This document shows positions 50,118-60,800 of a stretch of 64,000 bases of DNA, one piece after another. A program made the position numbers and the translations under genes. The stretch is from Loxodes magnus (taxonomy: Eukaryota; Ciliophora; Karyorelictea; Loxodida; Loxodidae), in contig CAMPDV010001270.1 of assembly GCA_946699065.1 (NCBI GenBank), positions 54,713-118,712 on the forward strand, in the 5' to 3' direction. The notes under the pieces were generated by a model. That model saw only the letters and a program-made list of their open reading frames with translations. It did no database searches and was not told the DNA's origin. Positions within the stretch are counted from its first letter, which is position 1, and each line of letters opens with the position of its first letter.

Positions 50118-50405
50118 TAATATCATAGCAAACTAATTCATTTTAAAACGTGAAAATATAAATCTTTAAGAATTCTCAATTGGTTTGCTGAATTAATGCT
50201 GTCCTACTAGATTTTTTAAGCAATGTGTTGTAATACTTTCAAAACCATATATTTCTACTTATTTAAGCCAGTTTCCTGCAACTCATATAAAACAATTGTT
50301 CAAACTCTTAACGTATTCGGAGGTGCAAGAACCTGTTTTTGGTAGTTTTTAGGGTTATTTTCTTCATCGGTTGCAAGTTAAATTTAAGGATAAAATCTAT
50401 CTGAT
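50118..50405 (-). pseudogene. Duplicated coding fragment, copy 2, unrecognised
   Basis: Homologue of 35745-36020. Minus frame: 'YQKQVLAPPNTLRVWTIVL', 'YELQETGLNKQKYMVLKVL', 'QHIAQKIQQDSINSANQ', ending near TGA after 'HVLKWISLL'. The Trp of 'RVW' is TGA in both copies. It may be the last exon of an unidentified gene, or a gene fragment. Confidence 0.55.
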
Positions 50406-51721
50406 TGTTTCAGCTCTTTAACCTCCAAAAATATACAAATTTCCTTTTTAATTGAATGATAAACCGAAAGTTTCAATAGACTATTAAAGATAAGCAATAT
50501 CCATCCTGTGTTTCCAAGTATTTAAATCGAAGACTTCATTATTTATTTATTTTTCACTTCCAATTATATAAATAAATCTCTTATTATCGAAAGAGTTCTA
50601 GAATACTTTCTAGAGTACTTAGCTTATCATTCTATGTTATCATTCTATGTTTACTATTTGCTAAATAAGTAAAATCTGTTTGCGAGTTGCAATTTTTCTT
50701 CTCCGCCTACTATTGAAAGTTTATAGTCATAAAGTTACTCTACATAACTCTAAGCATCTACCTTTTTCTTATATTAAAGTAAAGTTACTGCCTTTTAAGC
50801 TCTGAAGTTATAGGTAACTAAACTATAAGACTACTTTTAGAATATTGAGTAGCTTTGTTTCAGGTAAACTAGATTAGGTAAAATTCTGTATTAATAAACC
50901 ATCAAAGGGATCTTGTAAGACAATAATGCAACTTTGAAGTTAGCATTTACTCTTAGTAGTTTTCTTAATTATAATATAGGGATTAAAAACTATTATTTAG
51001 ATGCTTTTTCACTCATTTTATTTAAATTAAAGCTGACTTAAAATAAATCCACTAGACTTTAAATCTAGAATGCTATAATCAAGAGTGTGTTAAATGTATT
51101 AAGCTTTGATATATGTAATTACTTAATACCATAAATAAAACTGCCTTAGTTAATAGATTTTTAGCTCTAAATTAGTATTTAAATGTACCTGGTTAAATGC
51201 TAAAAGGTATTAATAAAGAAATAGGAATGCTTAAGTAATTTTATTAATATAAGTTAGTATAATAGAAGATATACATAGCTAAATAAGACTTAAGATAAAG
51301 AATGTATTAAAGTATTAATAGATATTAATCATATTAAATTAAGAAATAATCAAAGTATAATTCTAATAAACTAAACTAATTATAAGTATAATTAAGCTTC
51401 TTCATTCAAACCTCATTAATATTTTTAACATATTAGTCATTATTCTCTAAAGATCTTTATTTAAGCGATGCTTTTAGGGATAAATTTACTAAGAAAAATT
51501 TCTTTAGTAGAAAGAAGTGTGAGTAGATACTTTAAATTAAGCTATTTGCTTAAAATTTAGAATTTCTATAATTAGAAAGTTCTAATATATCAAAAAAATA
51601 AAAAATAGCTTGTAATTTGTGTGTTATTGAAAAAACTTAAAAGATTATATAGCAATATGTATATACTTGTCATACTTCTTAAATAATTTTAGAAATAAAA
51701 TAAATAAATAATAAATAAATT
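50406..51721. other. Intergenic, AT-rich
   Basis: Nothing supported. The left part could hold further exons of the fragment at 50118. Confidence 0.45.
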
Positions 51722-52055
51722 TGATTATAGAGCGCGTAGCGCTCTCGTTGGTGCGCAGCTCTTTAAAAAAATGTTTCATACTGACAAGAATGTTTGTTAC
51801 TGATAAAATTATCAGATACTGATAAACCTTGTTCAATACTGGTATAATTATTCAGTACTGATAAAAATGTTCAATACTGATATAATTTTAGAATACTCGT
51901 AATCTTTTCTACTTACTGGAGGTCCAAGGACATGGCAGGAATGTGTCTCATTGCATCACCAAAGCAGAGGACGACATGTGTCAACCTCTGATGAAAATGA
52001 CCTTGTTGTTCACCTTCGAACAACTATGGCGGTTTTAAAAAATAATATATAAATA
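51722..52055 (-). mobile_element. Short element type E4, copy 2
   Basis: Nearly identical to the right part of the 41.6-kb copy but lacking one of its two duplicated coding blocks. It includes the ATACTGATA-type region and the hairpin (51723-51764) with CAAATTTATTTATTATTTATT. Its 5' end lies in the tail of the next hairpin at 52064. Confidence 0.72.
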
Positions 52056-52063
52056 ATAAAAAT

Positions 52064-52110
52064 TGATTATAGTGGAAACACCTTCAATGGTTCTGCCACT
52101 GTTTGTTCTT
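52064..52110 (-). mobile_element. Variant 3' hairpin with a different lower stem
   Basis: On the minus strand: AGTGG-CAGAACC-ATTGAA-GGTGTTT-CCACT, then TATAATCAATTTTTATT. The layout, upper loop and TATAATC match the other hairpins, but the lower stem is AGTGG/CCACT instead of AGAGC/GCTCT. The body to the right (to about 52.7 kb) is T-rich and not recognised. Confidence 0.6.
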
Positions 52111-52715
52111 TTATATTATATGAGATTAAATTAACTTTTCCTTCGATCTTCTTTATTTCCTTTAGATTTTGTTTTTATCTTATTTTTTTTACTAATATCA
52201 AGTAAGCAATTGGATTAAGTAACTTCAAATTCTCTCTTTTTTTTCATATTGATTTATATCTTTTTCGTTTATTTTTTTTAATTTGAACTTAGTTAATTAT
52301 CTATATCAAAATGAAATTCTTTAAAAATTTTAATTTTCTTATATCAATCTTTTGTTTCAAGACTCCACCTTTTAATTGAAGATTGAACATTTTAATTCAC
52401 TTTTTAAATTTTATAATTTCCTATTTATCTACATGGACTATTTAAAATAATGCTGTGTTACTAAATATAGTAATAGGTGATTATATTAATACTAAACACA
52501 TTTTATCTGATTTAAATTGAGTTTGCAACTTTATAGCATGGAAATAATTATTGCTATCTTTTACTGAAATAAGTAATTTACTTATATATACTTTTTCATT
52601 CGTCTTAATTTTTAATCCTAATTGAGATTTATGAAGAGCACTAAGTGAATTTACATTAATTGTTTGTTTCCTATAACTACTAATAGAAATATATACTTAT
52701 ATTCAAATTATTTTT

Positions 52716-52955
52716 TTAATTAATTAATTTAATTTTAAACTAAAAGAGTTTTTGGAATGCAACTTCTTGCAGTTTAACGACCCTAACACTCCCTTCATGG
52801 GATAACGGGGATATCCTGTTGCTTTCGAAAAGCAGCTACCAGGGAGCTCCATCGCTATGAGCAGCCAGGCTTCAAGCCCCTACCAGGAGTGGATAATCAA
52901 AAGGAAGGCGTTCCCTTGCAAAGGTTGGCTTTGACCAGGGACTTTACTTCTTCAC
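52716..52955 (-). mobile_element. Short coding element B, copy 4
   Basis: Minus frame: 'HSWQGLEAWLLIAMELPGS' and 'KATGYPRYPMKGV', aligned with the 32.9-kb copy ('RSWQGLEVWLLIAMELPNS'). It ends TTTTAGTTTAAAATTAAATT plus AATT repeats. The 5' part is missing. Confidence 0.7.
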
Positions 52956-54400
52956 TTTTCAAAATACTAACTTCTTTCATCTCCAAGCATACTCCTTAAA
53001 ACTGCAACCCATCTTCTTTTCTTACTTTACTTCTTCACTTTATTTTTCATTTCATTTTTTTAACTTCTTTGTTTCGATTTTTCAAATTTTTGTTCTTCCT
53101 TTGACTGAATACTATCTTCTTTTCTTACTTGTTTCTTACTTTGCGTCAAATTTTATCTTTCTTTTTTTATCTTCAGACAACCTGATTCAAATTTATCTTC
53201 AGTTTTTTTTTATTATATTTAAGTTTGTTTCACTAGAAATTTTTGATTCACTTTTTTAATTGCTTTTGTTCATAAGATTAAAACTTCTCTTTAACATTTT
53301 TTTTAACTACTTATGTTGCTTATCTTATTCATATAAATACATTTTTTTCTATCTATTTTTTGTATCTTTTTTAATTTTGTTTTAAATTATTTTCATAATT
53401 ATTCTTCATGTGCTTTTTTGATTTAATTTTTTTTCGTATATAAAATTATTTTTGTATTTATTTTAATAATTGTTTTGCAATGATATTTTATATTCTATTG
53501 TATAGATTTACTTTTCCTCTATTTTTTTCAACGTACTTTTTTTAAAACTTTTCTGATTTTGGATATTTTATACGGAAAATCGCAACTTTCTTTCTCTTTT
53601 TTTTGTACGCTTTCCATTTAAAGCACTTTGTAAATCTTTTTTTTATTTATTAAAGTCTTCTATTTTTTTCAATTTTTAAAAGTTTTTTTTTTTTTTTTTT
53701 GTTTTGTTCTTTTTTTCTTTTTAGAAAGCTATTATTAACATAAATTAATTTTTGTAAGCTTTTTTTAGTTGTTTGTTTTAATTTTTTTCGATTCTGTTTT
53801 ATATGTTATAAATTTCTTTTAAATCCAAAATAATTTCTACTTATTCAAAATATTTTTAATTTTATTCCGTCCGAAAAAAGTCTTGCAGTGTAAAAAGCTG
53901 AGCAAAAAAACAAAATTAAATTTTTCACAGATTAATGCTTTACATACTTTTTTTCTTTTCATGAAGCTCTAAAAATCAAAAAAAATATCACAACCCAATT
54001 CAAAAAAATTTAAGCACAACACAAGAATTAAAAATATTAAAAACCAAAACCAAAACCAAAAGTTTTAAAATACAAAACTAAAAAAAATTGAAACCAATTC
54101 AAAATTTTCAAATCCAAGACTAAAATTTTCAAACCCAAATTCAAAAATTTTTAAAACCAAACCCAAAAAAAAATTTCTCGCTTTTTTATTCCCATTTTTT
54201 TCAAAAACCTTTTTACTTAAAACTTTTTCTTAAAAAAAATATTCCTTTCTGACCCTTTACTAATCCCGAAATCCCCCAGTTTGTTCCGTCCCAACTCAGC
54301 CCTATAGTGTAAAACGCTGAGCAAAAAAAGACTTTTTTATTTTTCGCAATTTTCAGGGCTTCTACCTTATGAACATTTTTATATGAAAGAATTTCAAATT
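52956..54400 (+). other. Strand-asymmetric T-rich then A-rich low-complexity region
   Basis: About 52960-53900 is strongly T-rich on the plus strand, including a run of more than 15 T near 53690. About 53950-54250 is A-rich with CCAAAA-type units. Two copies of a motif (GTGTAAAA-GCTGAGCAAAAA, after TTCCGTCC) lie near 53870-53935 and 54280-54360. A third is inverted at 12800-12870. No gene was seen. The facing T and A tracts could fold back on each other. Confidence 0.55.
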
Positions 54401-54896
54401 AGTACATTCAATTTTCCCTGTCGTAAAAACACATTATGCAACTTAAAATTATAATAATAAGATTAAAACAAACGTGACTAGATTTTATAAATAACTAACA
54501 AAAAATGCAACAACACGTTGTTCAAAAAAATTCTAATGCTGTACTATAAAATTTAAAACTTATTAATTCTAATACATACTCAAAAATTTTTCTAACACAA
54601 TAAAATTTAAAATTTTTTAACACTTGTACCTACTTCTAAAAATTTTCTAACACTAGAAAAAAAATAGCAATTGCTCTAAAAACTTTTTTTTATAAGTTTA
54701 AACTTTTGTTTAAAAAAAATATTAAGTTCAAAAAGACTTTAAAAAAATCATAAACATAGAAAAATTTTTATCTTTGAACTTTATAACAAAAAGTACTCCT
54801 TTAGAATTAAAAACTTAACAATTTTTTAAATTCTTAAATATAAAAAATTAATCAGTTTAACTACAAATAAATCACTTGATGCATCTCTATTTGTCC

Positions 54897-57457
54897 TCAG
54901 CACTCATAATAGTATTAACCATTACGCAATTCTAAAATCTTAATCCATAATCACCGTATAATTTGCTCCAGTCAGTCTAAATAATTAATAGTTGTTAGAA
55001 TTGAACTTACCTACTATTAGTTGATAGTGTCTACTCCGTTCAATAACCTTCCTAAGTTCCATCTTCTAATAACGTAATTACTCGCTGAACTTCCATAATT
55101 CCAATGACCTGTACTCGATACCAACCAATTGCTGTCCCTAGATAATGATAAACTTCCTGCATAGTCAGAATTATTTAAGACACATACACATTGCCCATTA
55201 TTGATATTTCATATTCTTATAGTCTTGTCATAAGATCCAGATAAGATATACTTGTTGTTGCTTGAGAATATTACCGATAAGACAACAGAGGTGTGTCCCG
55301 AAAAGACCTTGTTACATTATTATGTTCTTGAGTTCCATAAACGAATAGTTGAGTCATGCGATCCAGATATGATTAAGTTGGAATCACTAGATATAGCCAC
55401 AGATCATACATGACTAGTGTGACCACTCATGGTCTTACAGGTACCTGTCTTGACGTCCCATAGTCTCACCGTCTAATCTGCACTTCCCGATACGATGAAC
55501 TCTGAATCACTGGATATAGCCACAGCATATACATAAATCTGTGTGACCACTCATGGTCTTACAGGTACCTGTCTTGACGTCCCATAGTCTCACCGTATTA
55601 TCTCTACTTCCCGATACGATGAACTCTGAATCACTGGATATAGCCACAGAGAATACATAACTGTGTGACCACTCATGGTCTTACAGGTACCTGTGGTTAT
55701 GTTGTAGAGTCTTAGAGTATTATCAAATGATCCAGATACGATGAACTCTGAATCACTGGATATAGCCACAGCATATACATAACTAGTGTGACCACTCATG
55801 GTCTTACAGGTACCTGTCTTGACGTCCCATAGTCTCACCGTCTAATCATGACTTCCCGATACGATGAACTCTGAATCACTGGATATAGCCACAGATGTGA
55901 CGGATGCGGAGTGTCCAGTGTATATGTGCGGGTGCTCAGAAGAGATTGAGGTTAAGTTAGCGTTAGAGAAGTCGCAGTTAATGAACTTAGAGTTACGGAG
56001 GTTAGATTATGTGAAATTAGAGTTATTGAAATTACAGGAAGTGAATGTGGTGTCCGAGAGATCAGCATTAGATAGGTCGGTGATTGAGAAGTTCTAATTG
56101 TTGAACGCGAAGTTCATGTAAATTAACATTGTTAGCGAGTTTGAGGCTAACTATGTTACTCCCTATTGAGATTTACAAAGTTGCAGAATTTAATTTAATT
56201 TGTTTCGAATTTAGTTGTCGGTTATTTATGCTAATTTTAACAAGATTTAGCCTTAAGCGATTAATCCTGGCTTATTTAATGGATTGTTTTTAAAGTTTAT
56301 ATATTGAAATTCTCTTCTTTTATCTGGTTTAAGAACTAATTTAAACTTTCGAACATTAAATTTGAGAAATCTTATATTGCATACTTGATCAAGTTTTGTT
56401 ATTCTTAACATACTTAATTTACTTGGCTTTCATTCTTAAACTCATTCTAAAGATTTAATAATCTTTATTCCATTGCTTAAACTAACTCTCTGGCTTCGAC
56501 TATTTATCTCTCTTTTTATGATAGATCTAACTTAACTAGAGAATCTTTAACTTGAACTTATTAGTTTCTTTATTGTTAATCAATTACTTGGTCTTAATTT
56601 TGGTACTGGATATTTTAAGATTCTTAATTAACCATTTGTTCCTTTTTTTAAATATTTGCCTAACCTCTTTAGTGATCTATATGCTTTGCTACTTGACTAA
56701 GACCTCTTACTACTTTGAATTGCTTGAAAAACTTTTCAACTAACTACTCTGTCTTCTTCAACGTTAAGTATTTTCCGTTGACATTCTCTTTTAAATAGCT
56801 GAACAGATTGAACTAACATGACTAAATATTACATCTTAAAGTTTAAATGTCCATTTACTATCTCTAATCTCTCTTAAACTCAGCTATTTCATTTAGAATT
56901 TACTGAAATTATTCTTGAGCTTGACTATTTTGTCTTTATTTTAATTACTACTCCATTCTTTAAGCTTAAAATTATTAAACGTGATTTGAGTCTTTAAGCT
57001 AAGATAAACGCTATAATAGATTTTTGATTTTACTGTTGCTAATAGAAAACGAGTCTATTAAAGATTTAAATATTTCCTGAATTGATAACGACTGGATATG
57101 CTTCATAAACTATGTACTTTCCGAAATAACTTCTCTCACCATAAGTTAGTAATTCTATTTCTAAGTGTATTAATCCTGTAACCACTTGAACTACTCATTG
57201 ATTTGCACTTAATCAATTAATTCATTTTACTGTATTTGTATGTTTTATTAATCTAGTTCTTAAAATACATGCCCTTGAAACTATTCAGGATTGATGTTAA
57301 AAACTTGTTAATGAATTCGGCATTTGATTTCTTAAGTTAGTTTAAATAGGAAATTAAGACATTTCAAGCATGAATTACATCCACAAGGTAACACTTTATA
57401 TACTCGCTTGTCTTAGTCAAATTGTTTTTAACAGTTTGGACACTGAATGTTATCCAT
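54897..57457 (-). CDS. RING-type zinc finger / coiled coil / pentapeptide / WD40 protein
   Basis: Minus strand, from ATG 57457 to TGA 54897-54899. Residues 1-49 form a RING-like finger (C6, C9, C25, C27, C30, C33, C46, H49; 'LPCGCNSCLKC'). About 50-430 is Gln-rich and mostly coiled coil. Pentapeptide repeats follow ('NADLSDTTFTSCNFNNSNF', 'SNLRNSKFINCDFSNANL'), then seven WD40 blades ('GHTSYVYAVAISSDSEFIV', 'QTVRLWDVKTGTCKTMSGH'). RING proteins of this layout are candidate ubiquitin ligases whose propeller binds targets (inferred). The frame changes once at a possible 14-nt intron (56163-56176). Blades 2 to 4 contain one -1 and one +1 shift that cancel, from indels in near-identical repeats. 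With the intron removed the length is a multiple of three (about 848 aa). Confidence 0.82.
55419..55910 (-). repeat. Near-identical tandem WD40 units
   Basis: Four units in the RING-WD40 gene share most of their bases. The marker GTGACCACTCAT lies at 55419, 55543, 55665 and 55788, giving periods of 124, 122 and 123 bp. The 123-bp period equals 41 codons. The two off-size periods are the compensating frameshifts. High DNA identity points to recent duplication or conversion between blades. Confidence 0.9.
56163..56176 (-). other. Possible 14-nt intron
   Basis: GTAAATCTCAATAG on the minus strand has GT..AG ends. Removing it joins the upstream frame ('IKFCNF') to the pentapeptide frame. It also places Leu/Phe/Tyr at exact five-residue steps back to 'NF'. 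A 26-nt GT..AG alternative restores the frame but breaks the five-residue register. A plain indel is also possible. Confidence 0.45.
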
Positions 57458-57829
57458 TTATAAAGATTAAAAAAAATATTAGTATATAGAAACTAATTAT
57501 ATTGAAATAAAAATTGATAAAATATTTTTATTATTTAAAAAAAAGATTTAACTTAAATAAAATTTAAACTTTAAAAATAAAATTAAGATAGAATTTAAAC
57601 ACTTAAATTTTATTAAAAATACTTTAGTATTTCGAAATTAAAAAAATAAAAGTAAAATATAAATAATTAAAAGTCCAATTATAAGAAATAAAATAAGAAT
57701 CTCTGAAAATATTTAATTTAAGAAAAAAAATAAAGAAATATGATATCATAAAAAAATTAAACATGATATACATAATGATAATATTTTAATGACTTTAGTA
57801 CAAATCGATAAACAAAGATAAATAAAAAT
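57458..57829. other. AT-rich upstream region of the RING gene
   Basis: No repeat or gene. It must include the promoter of the minus-strand gene. No element can be named. Confidence 0.5.
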
Positions 57830-60800
57830 TATTATAGAGTGTGAAGCACTTCTTTTATGCGCAGCACTTTTATAATTAGTCTTTCATATTAAGAAAAATG
57901 TTTACGTGCTTCTTGTTATAATTTTATTATCATAATGAGATACGTCACCTTCAATAAATCGGAAATCTTTTTTTATTAAAGATGAATCTCGAATTTTTAA
58001 TTAAATATACTTGTCTTTTTGAAAAGAATAGTTATTAAGTCGTCAGTAGACCCTTCATGCAAATATTAATACTGCTAACGAGAATTCTTAAGAAAGTTAG
58101 GCTTATCTCTTCCTAACTTATCCACCCTTTCCTTTGGTGGCATTTATTATGAGAGATTACTTGCAATGTAGTATACACTACACCAAATGTTCAATGGCTT
58201 TTCCTGACAACTGCCGACAACCATTTTTTTTTTAAATATAAATATGATTATGGAAATTTAACAAATTATAACTATCAACAAAAAACATATTATAAATCAA
58301 TTGATCTATGAAAATAATATTTGTATATATATATTCGATGAGAAATGATTAAAAAATATATATATAAATTAAACAAAAAATGTTTTATAAAATCACATAA
58401 AAATTTTTAAAACTTATATATTATTAGAATAAGAATGAAAATACTATATTTATAACCACGTCATCTTTTAAAAAAATAATATTCTTATTAAACTTAACAA
58501 TAACTTCCTAATGAACTAGAAAAAAAACATGAAATGCTTCTTAAATATTCAAAACTTTAATAATATAGAATAAGCTTAAAATATAAAAAATAACCAAATG
58601 TAACGAAAAGTTGAAGAAATTACAACTGAAAAAAAAGAATTAAAATGAACAGATAGTTAAAGTAATGTTTAACCTAAATTAAGAATTTATAAATACTAAT
58701 AACTGACTAATTAAATCAAAATCGAACTATTAACTAAAAAAAGAGCATTAAAACTTTACACTTGTTAGAAAAATATAATGCTTTTTGAAGTACTTCATAA
58801 GATCAAACTAACAACACTTAAAGCATGTAAATAAATCAGATAGAAATTAATATAAGACCACAAAAAAAAAGAAATTAAGCAAAAATTATAAACTCAAATG
58901 GCTATAATAGAATAAAAATTGAAACAATGATGATTGAAAAAGAAATTATCAGAAATCTTAAAAGCAAAAAGAAATAAATTAAATAAAAAAATTAAATCTG
59001 TTTTAGAGGATAAAGGCATATAAATCGACGACATAAGAAAGTTATAAATGAAAAGAAGAAAAAAACTAGAAGTTTAAAAGTAATCTATAAAGAACCTAGT
59101 TTAGAAATAAAAAACCGATTAAGATCTAAAAATTAAAAAATTAAAAAAATTAAAAAAAACAAAAAAAAACTATAAATTTTGAAGAAAGAGTTTATGAATG
59201 AATGATTTAACCAATCAATTAATTTACGTGGTTTCATCATTGATATTTTGACCACAAATTAAGAGAAAATCAAAAGTAAGAGTATTCTTGGAAATTATCT
59301 TATCAGACCAGAATCTGCTTAGTTTTCTTCCATTTATTCTAAATTTTCTTCCAATAGATTCATTATATCCTGATCTGAATAATTAGATTCAATCTCCATC
59401 ATTAGGTCTTTTTAAAACAGTATAATTCTATTTCTATCTATTACTTTTCCAACTCTTTCATTTGTCTTTAGATAGTTAAGCTATCTGTAGTCTTTTCTGA
59501 GGGCATCGCAAGTTCCTTTTCACATTTTCTTAGAATTGCTATAAAGCTGCTAAATCATATTTTTATTTTTGTCCTCTTGATAAATTATTATAAATTCAAA
59601 TATGCTCGATGGATCCTGCTCTGTAGTTTTTACTCATTTTTTTCTAATAAGGAAGAATTTTTTAAATATAACCCCATTTTCTTTTCTCTTATATATCTCT
59701 CAGAAAATTTTTAATGTGAGAATCTATTTCTTTTTTTTGATTAATTGTAGAGTTCGTATCAGATTTTCGAATTTGTAATTTCCTCATACTATTTCTTCAA
59801 GCCTGAGTTTAAGAAGGCTTATTTTTATTAGTTATTACTGATAATTACGTTCGTGATATTTTCTATTAACTATTCTCTTTCTTCTTTGTATTATCTGCAA
59901 TCTTCTATTATATGGATCTCATCTACCTTTCTATAATTGTAGAATTAAAATGCTTAACTTTCTATTAGATTTTTTTCTTTCTTTTCATTGTTTATTCTGC
60001 TCCATTGCATTTGGCCCGTAGTCTAAATAAGTATCATATTTCCTGTTTTCTGTATTTGTTGAATCTTAGGAAGTTTGGTATTCATTGTATGAATTGTTCC
60101 ATTAATTCACTTCTAATTTTTTGCAGGTGATTATATTCTACATTCGTGTGATGGAATTTACATCATTGCGGAACTTTATCGCTTTTTATCATTAATTTTT
60201 CATCTATTCCTTTTCATTTTTCTTGTATTATTATTTCGTCATTGAGCTGTAGTGCCTCCATTACCTTACTTGAGTTATGTTTCAAATATATAGTTATTCC
60301 TCTTTGTTAATTGACATATTCATCCATCCAATGTTGATTCTTAGTTTAGGAGCAATTTTCTTCTGAACATTATCATACGCTATCACATGTAATTTTGTAG
60401 TTTAAGGAAAATCGGTTAATTCTCTAGGATTTCGTTTTATGCTCAAAAAGATCCATCTACTACAGCTCTTAATGATATAAGCTGCATGATTTCCAATTAA
60501 TTAATTAATTAAAATATAATAGTTTCAATATTTAAGAATATTGAGACATAGTTGCAATAGATATTGCTTAGACTATAAATATTACAAATATGTTGAAAGA
60601 TAAAAGTTTGCAAATGTCAATCAAGCTTCTTCTTGTTCTTTCACTATCATATATTTTTATTTATTTTCTTGATTAAATTTTTCTTTTTTTCCCTCTAGAA
60701 ACTCTTCTAACAACTCATCTTGTAGTTTAAACATTTTAAGACACTTTTTGAGTAATTTGGAATTAAAATTTTTGATTAATTTGTCTATTTTAGGAATTTG

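Noticed and set aside
55864-56097. Plus-strand Leu/Glu-rich frame
   Set aside because: It is the complement of the pentapeptide region of the RING gene. The Leu pattern comes from reading the repeated codons backwards.
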